From: Marinobacter sp. es.042
Lineage (GTDB): Bacteria; Pseudomonadota; Gammaproteobacteria; Pseudomonadales; Oleiphilaceae
Direction: 5' to 3'
Length of the DNA stretch: 64,000 nucleotides
Assembly: GCF_900188315.1 (NCBI RefSeq)
Contig: NZ_LT897781.1
Span: 2,418,001 to 2,482,000 of the forward strand
The notes under the pieces: model-generated
Databases searched by the model: none
Told to the model about the DNA's origin: nothing
Seen by the model: only the letters and a program-made list of their open reading frames with translations
Shown: positions 34,969 through 43,959 of the stretch, piece by piece
How the letters are laid out: each line of letters begins with the position of its first letter
Position numbering within the stretch: position 1 is the first letter of the stretch
Translations under genes and position numbers: made by a program

Positions 34969-35499
34969 ATGACTACCATTCTTTCCGTCAGGCGCGATGA
35001 CGAAGTTGCCATGGGTGGCGACGGCCAGGTTTCCCTGGGCAACACCGTAATGAAAGGCAATGCCCGGAAGGTTCGCCGCCTTTACAACGGCCAGGTGATC
35101 GCCGGCTTCGCGGGCGGTACCGCCGATGCCTTCACCCTGTTCGAGCGATTCGAAGCCCAGCTTGAAAAACACCAGGGCAACCTCACCAGGGCCGCGGTGG
35201 AACTGGCGAAAGACTGGCGCACAGACCGCGCCCTGCGCAGACTCGAAGCCTTGCTGGCCGTGGCGGACAAAACCGCCTCACTGATCATTACCGGCAACGG
35301 CGATGTGATTGAACCGGAACAGGGCCTGATTGCCATCGGATCGGGCGGCCCCTTTGCCCAGGCCTCGGCCCGCGCTCTGTTGGAAAATACCGAGCTGTCT
35401 GCCCACGAAATTGTCGAGAAAGGTCTGGATATCGCCGCCGACATTTGTATCTACACCAACCACAATCGCACCCTTGAAGTGCTCTCCAAAAACGACTGA
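34969..35499 (+). CDS. hslV: HslV, proteolytic subunit of the HslUV protease
   Basis: Forms the dodecameric threonine protease core. The nucleophile is the threonine after the start methionine ([10 protein letters not shown]), and [23 protein letters not shown] follows as usual; the [14 protein letters not shown] helix is near residue 84. 176 residues, complete. GGAG lies 5 nt before the ATG; hslU follows after 12 nt. Confidence 0.98.
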   Translation: MTTILSVRRDDEVAMGGDGQVSLGNTVMKGNARKVRRLYNGQVIAGFAGGTADAFTLFERFEAQLEKHQGNLTRAAVELAKDWRTDRALRRLEALLAVADKTASLIITGNGDVIEPEQGLIAIGSGGPFAQASARALLENTELSAHEIVEKGLDIAADICIYTNHNRTLEVLSKND

Positions 35500-35511
35500 T
35501 CCGGAGCGACC

Positions 35512-36840
35512 ATGTCTGCAATGACTCCCCGTGAGATTGTCCACGAGCTCAACAAACACATCGTGGGCCAGGAAGAAGCCAAGCGGGCGGTGGCTATCGC
35601 CCTGAGAAATCGCTGGCGCCGGATGCAGCTGGACAGCAGCCTGCGCGATGAGATCACTCCCAAGAACATCCTGATGATCGGCCCCACGGGTGTGGGTAAA
35701 ACCGAGATTGCCCGGCGCCTCGCAAAATTGGCCGATGCCCCGTTTCTGAAAGTGGAGGCCACCAAATTCACCGAAGTCGGCTACGTCGGCCGCGACGTGG
35801 AATCCATCATTCGTGATCTGGCGGATATGGCCGTCAAGATGCTGCGCGAAGCAGAAATGAAGCGTCACGAAGAACGGGCACTGGACGCGGCGGAAGAGCG
35901 CATCCTTGATGCACTGATCCCGCCGCCCCGGGATTTCGGTGAGGACAGCCAACGCAGTTCCGACTCCTCCACTCGCCAACTGTTCCGGAAAAAACTCCGG
36001 GAGGGCGAACTGGACGACAAGGAAATCGAGATCGACCTGCGTAATTCCAGCGCCGGAGTTGAAATCATGGCGCCTCCGGGCATGGAAGAGATGACTAATC
36101 AGCTGCAGAGCATGTTCTCCAACCTGTCTTCCGACAAGCGCAAAACACGGAAGATGAAGGTTTCAGACGCCCTCAAGCGGGCCAAGGAAGAAGAAGCTGC
36201 GAAGCTGGTCAACGAAGAAGAGATCAAACAGAAAGCCATTCAGGCCGTCGAGCAGAATGGCATCGTGTTCGTGGATGAGATCGACAAGGTCGCCAAGCGA
36301 TCCGAGAATACCTCGTCGGATGTTTCCCGCGAGGGCGTCCAGCGCGATCTGCTCCCGTTAATCGAGGGCAGCACCGTAAGCACGAAATACGGATCTGTGC
36401 GCACCGATCATATTCTGTTCATCGCTTCCGGCGCGTTCCATCTGTCCAAGCCCTCGGATCTCATTCCGGAGCTGCAGGGCCGCTTGCCGATCCGCGTTGA
36501 GCTTCAGGCACTGACACCCGAGGACTTCAAACGCATCCTGACCGAGCCGGATGCCTCCCTGGTGCAGCAGTACGAGGCGTTGATGCTGACGGAAGGCGTA
36601 AAACTGACGTTCCGGGAGGATGCCATTGCCCGTATCGCCGAGGTTGCCTGGAAGGTGAACGAGAGCACTGAAAACATCGGTGCCCGTCGGCTGCACACCG
36701 TCCTTGAGCGGTTGCTTGAAACCCTGTCCTTCGATGCCGGCGACAAGGTTACCGATGGCTTCGAGGTAACCGCCGAATACGTGGATGAAAAACTTGGAGA
36801 GTTGTCCGAAGACGAGGATCTGAGCCGGTACATCCTGTAA
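35512..36840 (+). CDS. hslU: HslU, ATPase subunit of the HslUV protease
   Basis: AAA+ unfoldase that feeds substrates to HslV. In the 442-residue protein: N-terminal [16 protein letters not shown], Walker [12 protein letters not shown] near residue 60, the inserted I domain (about 110-240, highly charged), Walker [13 protein letters not shown] near 249 and a C-terminus ending in LSRYIL, the tail that inserts into HslV. Ends at a hairpin terminator. Confidence 0.98.
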   Translation: MSAMTPREIVHELNKHIVGQEEAKRAVAIALRNRWRRMQLDSSLRDEITPKNILMIGPTGVGKTEIARRLAKLADAPFLKVEATKFTEVGYVGRDVESIIRDLADMAVKMLREAEMKRHEERALDAAEERILDALIPPPRDFGEDSQRSSDSSTRQLFRKKLREGELDDKEIEIDLRNSSAGVEIMAPPGMEEMTNQLQSMFSNLSSDKRKTRKMKVSDALKRAKEEEAAKLVNEEEIKQKAIQAVEQNGIVFVDEIDKVAKRSENTSSDVSREGVQRDLLPLIEGSTVSTKYGSVRTDHILFIASGAFHLSKPSDLIPELQGRLPIRVELQALTPEDFKRILTEPDASLVQQYEALMLTEGVKLTFREDAIARIAEVAWKVNESTENIGARRLHTVLERLLETLSFDAGDKVTDGFEVTAEYVDEKLGELSEDEDLSRYIL

Positions 36841-36853
36841 GCGTGAGCGAGAC

Positions 36854-36880
36854 GGGGCAGATGACACAGTCATCTGCCCC
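36854..36880. terminator. Hairpin between hslU and the convergent patatin gene
   Basis: Perfect 11-bp stem GGGGCAGATGA/TCATCTGCCCC with a 5-nt loop, 13 nt after the hslU stop and 16 nt from the patatin stop. No T run follows. The stem shares CAGATGA with the hairpin at 41955-41984, also between convergent genes. Confidence 0.7.
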
Positions 36881-36896
36881 CCTCACCGACTGAACA

Positions 36897-38138
36897 TTAC
36901 TGCGCCTTTGAAAAGAGGTGCGACACGTTAGTCAAGCCACCCGCCAACCGGCCCTTCTCGGCTTTTTTCTTCCTGCCCTTGGCCACATACAGTGGCAGCA
37001 TTTCGCCGTATAGACTGGTACTGATCGTCCGCTGCTCGTCTTCAAGGCGATCCCTGCGAAGCTTGATGCCATATTTCGCCAGCTTGGGCTCCAGCTGGTC
37101 TGCGCGACTCAGAAGATCCCGCCGTGTCATCTGATAGGCGTGCTCACACACCATTCTGCGGGACTGGAAGCTGAATACGTTGGAGAAGAACAGCTTGGCG
37201 TCGTCGCGGGTGGGCTCAAACAGCAGAATATCCTTGTCGGGATAATCCCGGGCATACTGGGCAATGCCCGACTGCATCCTTGAGTACACCATGGTCCTGA
37301 AGGTCTGTGACAGAACGTTTGGCATACCTGAGCGGGTCAGCTCGCCCGGCTTCATGGAGCCGGCCCGGACCGCTGCACTGGCGTCAATCGGCACCTGGGG
37401 ATTCACGGCGAAAACCAGGTCGGCACCGTCTTCAAAAGCCACGGAGGCGTGCAAACCCTTGCGCAGCGTACCGTCCACATAATACCGCCCATCGATTTCC
37501 ACTGGCACATACAACCCCGGCGAGGCAGTACTGGCCTGAATAGCCTTGGAAATGGGCACATGGTCAAAACCGGGGGCGCCAAAACAGACCGCTTCGGTAC
37601 TCTCAACATCGGCAGCCACGATGTAGAGGCTGCGCTTGAGCTGACGGAAATCATTGGTGCGCCCGAGCATGGTGAAGGCCCGTTTGAGATACTCATGCAG
37701 CCCTTCGTTATCAAACAGCCCGGCCGGCGCTGCCTGGGCCAGGATGGTCATGGCTTCCAGCAGGCTCTGATCGTAAGGGTTGTTGACAAAGCGGCTTACC
37801 GCCGTGGAAACCAGCCCCGGAATTGCCAGCAATCGACTGCCGATCTCCCGGAAAGCCGGCCTATAGAACACCTCCGGATGGAACGGATGTACTTCTGCTT
37901 CATTGCGCACGAAGATCCGACAGAGTTGCGCCGTGGTCATCTGGTTGGCAAGATTCGCCGCCACAAAAGAGCCGCCATTCACGCCAACATAGACATCGAT
38001 GTTGTTGAAATCGAGACCATCAAGCGCCTCATCCAGCGCCCGGAGCGCTCCGATTTCATAAATGCCGCCCAGAGGACCACCGCCACCAAGGGCAAGCCCG
38101 ATGCGGGGAGCGGGTTTATGGTCAATTGGCGAGCTCAT
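36897..38138 (-). CDS. Patatin-like protein with Asn at the nucleophile position
   Basis: Patatin-fold acyl hydrolase family, 413 residues, no signal peptide or clear membrane helix. The oxyanion-loop motif GLALGGGGPLGGIYEIGAL lies near residues 14-32. The nucleophile elbow, usually GxSxG, reads GVNGGSF near residue 53: the codon is AAT, one base from serine. The aspartate motif appears as VDGTLRKG near 223 rather than the common DGG. It may be non-catalytic, or use Ser two positions on. Monocistronic between hslU (convergent) and ptsP. Confidence 0.8.
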   Translation of the reverse strand: MSSPIDHKPAPRIGLALGGGGPLGGIYEIGALRALDEALDGLDFNNIDVYVGVNGGSFVAANLANQMTTAQLCRIFVRNEAEVHPFHPEVFYRPAFREIGSRLLAIPGLVSTAVSRFVNNPYDQSLLEAMTILAQAAPAGLFDNEGLHEYLKRAFTMLGRTNDFRQLKRSLYIVAADVESTEAVCFGAPGFDHVPISKAIQASTASPGLYVPVEIDGRYYVDGTLRKGLHASVAFEDGADLVFAVNPQVPIDASAAVRAGSMKPGELTRSGMPNVLSQTFRTMVYSRMQSGIAQYARDYPDKDILLFEPTRDDAKLFFSNVFSFQSRRMVCEHAYQMTRRDLLSRADQLEPKLAKYGIKLRRDRLEDEQRTISTSLYGEMLPLYVAKGRKKKAEKGRLAGGLTNVSHLFSKAQ

Positions 38139-38260
38139 AGCCTTCCCTTTTCCGGATTAAGAATGCGGGTCCGTCAGGCAGACCGCCGGATAATTCCACT
38201 CTCAAGATAACAACCGCATTTAGAGTGCGCACCCTATATTGCCCAAACCCGCACCTGCGA

Positions 38261-40567
38261 TCAGGAAACGGCGGCCTCTGAGACCGCCATGGCCGTTGAC
38301 TTGCCGGGGCGCAGGTAACGGCCGAAGCCGGCATTACGCAACGCCAGGTCGACACAGCTCTTGATCACGTGAGGCGAGTCCAGCAACAACACATCCTCCA
38401 GTAGCTGAATGGCCCACTCACGGCTGACACTACGAATCACCGATTTGACCTTGGGCAAGCTGGCGGCGTTCATGGACAGGGAATCGTAGCCCATGGCCAT
38501 CAAAAGCAGCGCACCACCGGGATCCCCCGCCAACTCGCCACAGATGCCAACCGGTTTGCCTACCGAGTGCGCGTCCTGGGCAATCCGGACCAGCGCCTGA
38601 AGCACCGCGGGGTGATAGGAGTGATAGAGCTGGGCTACCCGTGGGTTGTTACGATCCACCGCCAGCAGATACTGGGTCAGGTCGTTGGAACCAACTGAGA
38701 GGAAGTCCACTCGGTCCGCCAGCTCCCGGATCTGGTAAACGGCAGCCGGGATTTCGACCATCACGCCTACTTTGGGCATATGAATGTCGTAGCCCTCTTC
38801 GCGAACCTCGTGATACACCCGGTAAATGAGATGCAGGGACTCTTCCACTTCCGAGATGTTGGAGATCATCGGCAGCATAATCTGGAGGTTGTTCAGGCCC
38901 TCGCTGGCCTTGAGCATGGCCCGTACCTGCACCAGGAAGATCTCTGGATGGTCCAGGGTAACCCGAATCCCGCGCCAGCCCAGGAACGGGTTCTCCTCCT
39001 GAATCGGGAAGTAGGTCAGCGCCTTGTCGCCGCCAATGTCCAGCGTACGCATGGTCACCGGGCTGGGTGCAAAGGCTTCAAGCTGTTCCCGGTAGTACTC
39101 ACGCTGCTCCTGCTCGGAGGGGAACCGGTCCTTGATCATGAACGGCACTTCGGTCCGGTACAGGCCGATACCCTCGGCACCGTGGGAGAGCGAGCGCACT
39201 ACATCGGTCATCAAACCGGTGTTCACCAGCAGCGAAACCCGGTGGTGATCGGTGGTTTCACAGGGCTTGTCCTTTAGGACCTCAAGGCCCCGGATCAGCT
39301 CGTCTTCTTCATCGCAGATCGCCTGGTAATAGGAGCGGAGGTCTGCCGATGGCGAAGCAAAAATCTGGCCCTCAAAGCCGTCTACGATCAGCTCCTTACC
39401 GTCAAGCTGGTTCACCGGAATGTCGACAAGTCCCATAACCGTGGGCACGCCCATGGCACGTGCCAGGATGGCTACATGAGAGTTACTGGAGCCTTTGACC
39501 GACACCAGACCCACCAGCTGCCCCTTGGGAACCTCACCAAGCATCGCCGGCGTCAGCTCCTCGCTGACCAGTACCGTGCGCTCGGGGTAATTCAGGTGTT
39601 TCTGCTCGCCCTCCTGGAGATGGGAAAGCAGACGGCGGCCGAGATCCCGGATATCAACAGCGCGTTCCTGCAGGTAGTGATCATCCATCATCTCGAAATG
39701 ACGGATATACTGCTGAACCACCTGCTTGAGGGCGCCCTGGGCCCAGATCCCTTCCTTGATCTTGTTCGACACCTCACCGGGCATGGCGTCGTCTCCCAGC
39801 ATTCTTAGATAGACATCGAACAGGGCCTGCTCTTCGGGACGCAGCTGCGAAGCCAACCGCTTGGCAACCCGCTCGATATCTTCCCTCACCGCTTTAACCG
39901 AAGCTCCGAACAGCGCCAGTTCCTGATCGATATCGTCGGTGGGCTTTTCCGGTACCACATCAAGGTCAGCGGACGGATAAACGACAACGCTACGGCCGAT
40001 AGCAACGCCCGGAGCACCCGGCACGCCATTGAAGCTGACATCGTGCGTCTCTTCCCCGGTCAGGGACAGGCCGCTGATGGCGCCTGTGGCCTCGCTGTGG
40101 GCTATGACCCCCGCCAGTTGAGCGGACACGGTGACCAGAAAGGCTTCTTCGCCCTCGTCAAAGCAGCGGGAACTCTCCCGCTGCTGGACAACGAGTACTC
40201 CCAACACCCGGCGATGGTGAATAATCGGAACACCCAGGAAAGAACGGAACCGCTCCTCCCCGGTCTCCGGGAAATACCGGTAGCGCGGATGAGAAGGCGC
40301 ATCTTCCAGGTTGATGGGTTCTTCACGGGAACCCACGAGACCAACAAGGCCCTCGGAGTAAGCCAGACTCACCTGGCCAACCGCCTTACGGTAAAGGCCC
40401 TCGGTGGCCATCAGAATGTAGCGGTTGGTGGCCGGGTCAAGCAGGTAAACGGAACAGACTTCGGTTCCCATGGCTTTCTGCACCCGAGATACAATGATAT
40501 CCAGCGCCTCCTGCAAATCGCGGGCGCTGTTTACCTCTTGTACTAGACTTCGCAGAATGCTCAGCAT
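38261..40567 (-). CDS. ptsP: Nitrogen-type PTS enzyme I (phosphoenolpyruvate phosphotransferase PtsP)
   Basis: First phosphotransferase of the regulatory PTS-Ntr relay. The 768-residue protein starts with a GAF sensor domain (about 1-160), then the enzyme I N-terminal domain with the phosphorylated histidine in SNSHVAILARAMGVP near residue 364, and the C-terminal PEP-binding barrel (GIGLYRTEVPFM near 470, SVGSNDLTQY near 645). Lies 15 nt after rppH, the same arrangement as in pseudomonads and enterobacteria. Confidence 0.97.
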   Translation of the reverse strand: MLSILRSLVQEVNSARDLQEALDIIVSRVQKAMGTEVCSVYLLDPATNRYILMATEGLYRKAVGQVSLAYSEGLVGLVGSREEPINLEDAPSHPRYRYFPETGEERFRSFLGVPIIHHRRVLGVLVVQQRESSRCFDEGEEAFLVTVSAQLAGVIAHSEATGAISGLSLTGEETHDVSFNGVPGAPGVAIGRSVVVYPSADLDVVPEKPTDDIDQELALFGASVKAVREDIERVAKRLASQLRPEEQALFDVYLRMLGDDAMPGEVSNKIKEGIWAQGALKQVVQQYIRHFEMMDDHYLQERAVDIRDLGRRLLSHLQEGEQKHLNYPERTVLVSEELTPAMLGEVPKGQLVGLVSVKGSSNSHVAILARAMGVPTVMGLVDIPVNQLDGKELIVDGFEGQIFASPSADLRSYYQAICDEEDELIRGLEVLKDKPCETTDHHRVSLLVNTGLMTDVVRSLSHGAEGIGLYRTEVPFMIKDRFPSEQEQREYYREQLEAFAPSPVTMRTLDIGGDKALTYFPIQEENPFLGWRGIRVTLDHPEIFLVQVRAMLKASEGLNNLQIMLPMISNISEVEESLHLIYRVYHEVREEGYDIHMPKVGVMVEIPAAVYQIRELADRVDFLSVGSNDLTQYLLAVDRNNPRVAQLYHSYHPAVLQALVRIAQDAHSVGKPVGICGELAGDPGGALLLMAMGYDSLSMNAASLPKVKSVIRSVSREWAIQLLEDVLLLDSPHVIKSCVDLALRNAGFGRYLRPGKSTAMAVSEAAVS

Positions 40568-40582
40568 GGCGGTGTCAGTCCG

Positions 40583-41113
40583 TCATTTCTGGTGTTCCTG
40601 TAAACGCCGGTTCTGCTCCGCCCTGTGCCACTGTTCCATGTTGTAGAACAGTCGCGGCGCAAGCTCTCTCAGCGCGCGTCGATACACTTCTCGCTTGAAT
40701 GAAACCACCTGCCCCAACGGATACCAGTAACTTACCCACTGCCAGCCGTCGAACTCCGGTGAATCCGTACCATCCACGCAAACCTGCGCGTCCGGCGATA
40801 ACATCCTCAGCAGGAACCATTTCTGTTTTTGGCCCACACAAACAGGGTGGGAGTTTTGGCGTACCATCCTCCTCGGGAGTCGATACCTCAGCCAGCCTCG
40901 GGTGCAACTGATGATTTCCACATCGTTTGCACAGAGGCCGATTTCCTCTCCAAGCTCCCGAAACAGTGCATCCTCGGGCGATTCATCATGTTTGATGCCA
41001 CCCTGGGGAAACTGCCAGGAGTCCTGCCCTATTCGCCTTGCCCAGAGAACTTCTCCTCTGTGATTGGCCAGAATGATTCCGACGTTGGGTCTGAAACCGT
41101 CTGAATCGATCAC
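40583..41113 (-). CDS. rppH: RNA pyrophosphohydrolase RppH
   Basis: Nudix hydrolase that removes pyrophosphate from mRNA 5' ends and triggers decay. The complete Nudix box spans [20 protein letters not shown] near residues 37-56, preceded by [10 protein letters not shown]. 176 residues, with the basic C-terminal tail typical of the family. Operon with ptsP; divergent from the HAD hydrolase. Confidence 0.97.
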   Translation of the reverse strand: MIDSDGFRPNVGIILANHRGEVLWARRIGQDSWQFPQGGIKHDESPEDALFRELGEEIGLCANDVEIISCTRGWLRYRLPRRMVRQNSHPVCVGQKQKWFLLRMLSPDAQVCVDGTDSPEFDGWQWVSYWYPLGQVVSFKREVYRRALRELAPRLFYNMEQWHRAEQNRRLQEHQK

Positions 41114-41286
41114 GGCACAGTCCTCTCAAAAGTCGGTTGACCGGCACAAAAATTCACCGGTCGGATTTGTCCAAGTTGCTCTCATTCTTACAGAATCCCA
41201 AGGGTTCGGCAAACGGAGCCGTTGGGGACAGGTCATGATAGACTTGGAGTTTTACTGCAAGCCCTGTGATCACCGGAGGTAGCCGC

Positions 41287-41943
41287 TTGACGCTCGCAAT
41301 TTTTGATCTCGACAACACCCTTTTAGCCGGAGACAGCGACCACGCCTGGGGCGAATTTCTGGTGGAGGAAGGCATTGTCGATGCCGAGGAATACCGCCTT
41401 GCCAACGATCGTTTCTATCAGGAATACCTGAACGGCGAGCTGGATATCCTGCACTACCTGGGGTTTGCCCTTCAGCCTTTGGCCAGTCACAACATGGAAG
41501 AGCTACTGGCGTGGCGGGAAGCCTTTATGGAGAAAAAAGTGCGCCCCATGATGCAGGCCACTGCAGATACGTTGCTGGACAGCCACCGGGAGCAGGGTCA
41601 CACCCTGATGATCATCACCGCCACCAACCGTTTTGTGACGGAACCCATTGCCGAGGCTCTCGGCATCGAACATCTGATCGCCACCGAGCCCGAGCTTGTC
41701 AACGGCCGTTATACAGGCAAAGTGGCCGGCACTCCGAGCTTTCAGGATGGCAAGGTCACGCGACTGGATGACTGGCTGAGCGCCCATAACAGGACACTTG
41801 AGGGGGCCTGGTTCTACAGCGACTCCCACAACGACCTGCCGTTGCTGAAGAAAGTGGATAACCCGGTAGCCGTAGACCCGGACCCGACCCTGGAGCAATT
41901 TGCCCGGGACAACGGCTGGAAAGTGATGTCTCTGCGGGGTTAA
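41287..41943 (+). CDS. HAD-IB family hydrolase (SerB-like phosphatase)
   Basis: Probable small-molecule phosphatase. TTG at 41287 is chosen as start because GGAGGT lies 6 nt upstream and the protein then begins directly with the catalytic motif (MTLAIFDLDNTLL, nucleophile Asp7). Motif II is IITATN near residue 107 and the acidic motif is YSDSHNDLPLL near 177. 218 residues. Families of this type act on phosphoserine-like or histidinol-phosphate substrates, but the substrate cannot be read here. Divergent from rppH, as in Pseudomonas. Confidence 0.88.
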   Translation: MTLAIFDLDNTLLAGDSDHAWGEFLVEEGIVDAEEYRLANDRFYQEYLNGELDILHYLGFALQPLASHNMEELLAWREAFMEKKVRPMMQATADTLLDSHREQGHTLMIITATNRFVTEPIAEALGIEHLIATEPELVNGRYTGKVAGTPSFQDGKVTRLDDWLSAHNRTLEGAWFYSDSHNDLPLLKKVDNPVAVDPDPTLEQFARDNGWKVMSLRG

Positions 41944-41954
41944 GACGTTAACAG

Positions 41955-41984
41955 GGGGTCAGATGAAAGCGTTCATCTGACCCC
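41955..41984. terminator. Hairpin between the HAD gene and convergent rlmI
   Basis: Perfect 13-bp stem GGGGTCAGATGAA/TTCATCTGACCCC with loop AGCG, 12 nt past the HAD stop and 12 nt from the rlmI stop. No T run. Related in sequence to the hairpin at 36854-36880. Confidence 0.7.
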
Positions 41985-41996
41985 GACTTCAACTGC

Positions 41997-43193
41997 TCAG
42001 AAAAATCCGGTCAGGGAGCGTACAAAGCAGGACTTGATGTAATCGGTCTCGGGAATACCCGGAATCACCGGATGATCCGGGGCCTGATGCCCCTGCTCCA
42101 GCAACTGGACAAAGCGGTCGATCTTGCGGCCGCTGCCTCGAATGATGTCCACCAGCTTCTCCTGCGAGAGATGCATCGAACAGGATGCGGAAACCAGTAT
42201 CCCATCGCGCTCCAACAACCGCAGACCGAGCTGGTTCAGCCGGGCATAGGCCTCTTCGCCCGCCTTCTGGTCCCTGCGCCGGGGAATCAGTGCCGGCGGA
42301 TCCAGCACCACCACATCAAATTTCTCCTTCTCATCGGCCAGCGCCTTCAGAGCCTCGAAGGCATCACCCTCAATGGTTTCCACATTGTCGAGGCCGTTGA
42401 GCCTGGCGTTGTGGTGAACCGAATCAATGGCACCGGCCGAACTGTCGACACAAGTCACTTGGGTGGCCCCGGCACAAGCGGCCTGAATGCCCCAGCCACC
42501 GACATAACTGAATACATCCAGCACCCGCTTGCCCGGCGCATAGGCCTGCAAACGGGCACGGTTCATCCGATGATCGTAAAACCAGCCCGTCTTCTGGCCG
42601 CCTTCCAACGGCACCTCGAACCGGACACCGTTCTCCTCCACCTCCAGCAGACTCACCGCAGCACCATGGGCCTGCTCCACGTATGTATCCAGCCCCTCCA
42701 CCTTACGCATCTTGCCATCGTTCTTGAGGATGATCGCCTCAGGGTGCACCAGCCGTTGGACTGCCCGAACAACTGCCTCCTTCATAGCTTCCATACCGGC
42801 CGTGGAAATCTGCACCACCACCGTGGAATCAAACCGGTCGATCACCAGCCCCGAAAGCCCGTCACTGTCGCCAAACACCCAACGGTAAAACGGCTTGTCG
42901 AAAAGCCGCTCTCTAAGTGCAAGCGCAGCCTCCATCCGCTGGGTCAACCGCTGGGGCGTCATACCATGGCCCGGATCCCGGCTTATCAAACGGCCACAAA
43001 TCAACGCATGAGGGTTCACGAACACCGTGCCCAGAGGCTTGTCGTTGGAAGCCCTGAGCTCCGCCTGAACACCGGCCTCGAAATCCGTCAGGGGACTGCG
43101 GCGGGTGTCCACCTCATTGCTGTACACCCAAAGATGGCCGGCACGGAGACGGCGCTCTGCGCCTTTTCGAAGATACAGAACCGGAAAATTCAT
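41997..43193 (-). CDS. rlmI: RlmI-type 23S rRNA cytosine methyltransferase
   Basis: SAM-dependent methyltransferase expected to make m5C1962 in 23S rRNA. Order in 398 residues: N-terminal PUA-like domain (LRKGAERRLRAGHLWVYSNEV), central beta domain, then the Rossmann methyltransferase with VLDVFSYVGGWGIQAA near residue 222, the VVLDPPALIP motif IV near 295 and the catalytic cysteine region SASCSMHLS near 337. ATG 43193 follows AGGTGG; a GTG three codons earlier is weaker. Rlm naming is by family resemblance. Confidence 0.92.
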   Translation of the reverse strand: MNFPVLYLRKGAERRLRAGHLWVYSNEVDTRRSPLTDFEAGVQAELRASNDKPLGTVFVNPHALICGRLISRDPGHGMTPQRLTQRMEAALALRERLFDKPFYRWVFGDSDGLSGLVIDRFDSTVVVQISTAGMEAMKEAVVRAVQRLVHPEAIILKNDGKMRKVEGLDTYVEQAHGAAVSLLEVEENGVRFEVPLEGGQKTGWFYDHRMNRARLQAYAPGKRVLDVFSYVGGWGIQAACAGATQVTCVDSSAGAIDSVHHNARLNGLDNVETIEGDAFEALKALADEKEKFDVVVLDPPALIPRRRDQKAGEEAYARLNQLGLRLLERDGILVSASCSMHLSQEKLVDIIRGSGRKIDRFVQLLEQGHQAPDHPVIPGIPETDYIKSCFVRSLTGFF

Positions 43194-43264
43194 AGAGACC
43201 ACCTGGAAAGGAAAGACAGGGATTATACAAGATGAGTTGAAACTCGCACCGCTGTGGGACGGGC

Positions 43265-43363
43265 TGACGGGGCGGGCCTTCCAAAACTGTGCGGAGCCAG
43301 GGATGGCGGAGCCAAGCGTACAGGGACGTATTCACAGCGTGTTTTGGAAGGCCCGCCCCGTCA
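43265..43363 (+). repeat. Inverted-arm element, copy C (structured core on plus strand)
   Basis: Perfect 23-bp arms at 43265-43287 and 43341-43363 enclose a 53-nt core. Hairpin 1 (43296-43307) is GCC, AGGGAT, GGC; hairpin 2 (43319-43330) is TAC, AGGGAC, GTA. The last 26 nt of the core equal those of copy A. The element lies between the gcvH stop and the rlmI start (both minus strand), so the GGA-bearing strand is antisense to the neighbours. The arms share only a partial GCCTTCCAAAA-like segment with copy B. Confidence 0.85.
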
Positions 43364-43386
43364 GGCCAGCCTCCCAAATGGGAAGA

Positions 43387-43779
43387 TTATCCCTCTGCAG
43401 CCACATGCTCCGCATAAGCTGCAGAATCCATCAGGCCATCCAGCTCCCCAGCATCCTCAAGCCGAACTTTGTAGAGCCAGCCGTCGCCGTAAGGATCCTC
43501 GTTGACCTTCTCCGGCTCATCCTCGAGGCTCTCATTCACCTCGATAACCTCACCGGTCACCGGGCTGAACACATCCGAAGCCGATTTCACAGACTCAGCG
43601 ACCCCGGCTTCCTCTCCACCGTTAACCGTCGCGCCCACATCCGGAACACCGATGTATACCACATCACCCAGTTGCTCCTGGGCAAAATCCGTAATACCGA
43701 CAGTCGCCGTGCCATCGTCTGACACGCGAACCCATTGATGGGTCTCAATGTATTTCAGGTCTGCGGGTATCTCACTCAT
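43387..43779 (-). CDS. gcvH: Glycine cleavage system H protein
   Basis: Lipoylated carrier shuttling the aminomethyl group between P, T and L proteins. The lipoyl lysine is in GVAESVKSASDVFSPV near residue 65 of 130. Length and motif are standard. No gcvP, gcvT or lipoyl-attachment gene is adjacent, so the system is split across the genome or gcvH has a separate role in lipoate transfer. Upstream gap has a nested inverted repeat at 43841-43886. Confidence 0.97.
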   Translation of the reverse strand: MSEIPADLKYIETHQWVRVSDDGTATVGITDFAQEQLGDVVYIGVPDVGATVNGGEEAGVAESVKSASDVFSPVTGEVIEVNESLEDEPEKVNEDPYGDGWLYKVRLEDAGELDGLMDSAAYAEHVAAEG

Positions 43780-43840
43780 AGTCTGGTTTCCTGAACGAAT
43801 TTTTTGCGCAGTTTAACTGAAGAGGTTAATTCCAGCGAAC

Positions 43841-43886
43841 CTCACGTGCCAACTTTAACCCGCGGAGTGGGTTTACCCGACGTGAG
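43841..43886. repeat. Nested inverted repeat upstream of gcvH
   Basis: Outer arms CTCACGT/ACGTGAG and inner arms TAACCC/GGGTTTA (one bulge) could form a long imperfect hairpin 62 nt upstream of gcvH and 74 nt past the cpdA stop. It does not match the glycine riboswitch; it may be a cpdA 3' structure. Confidence 0.4.
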
Positions 43887-43959
43887 CGCATCATTGAGAT
43901 AAGAATTTTTCAGAGTTTAAAACCATAATGGCTGAGGCAAAGTAGCTGCAGGAACGCCC

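Noticed and set aside
43780..43959. Glycine riboswitch upstream of gcvH
   Set aside because: The conserved glycine aptamer blocks are absent; only a nested inverted repeat is seen.
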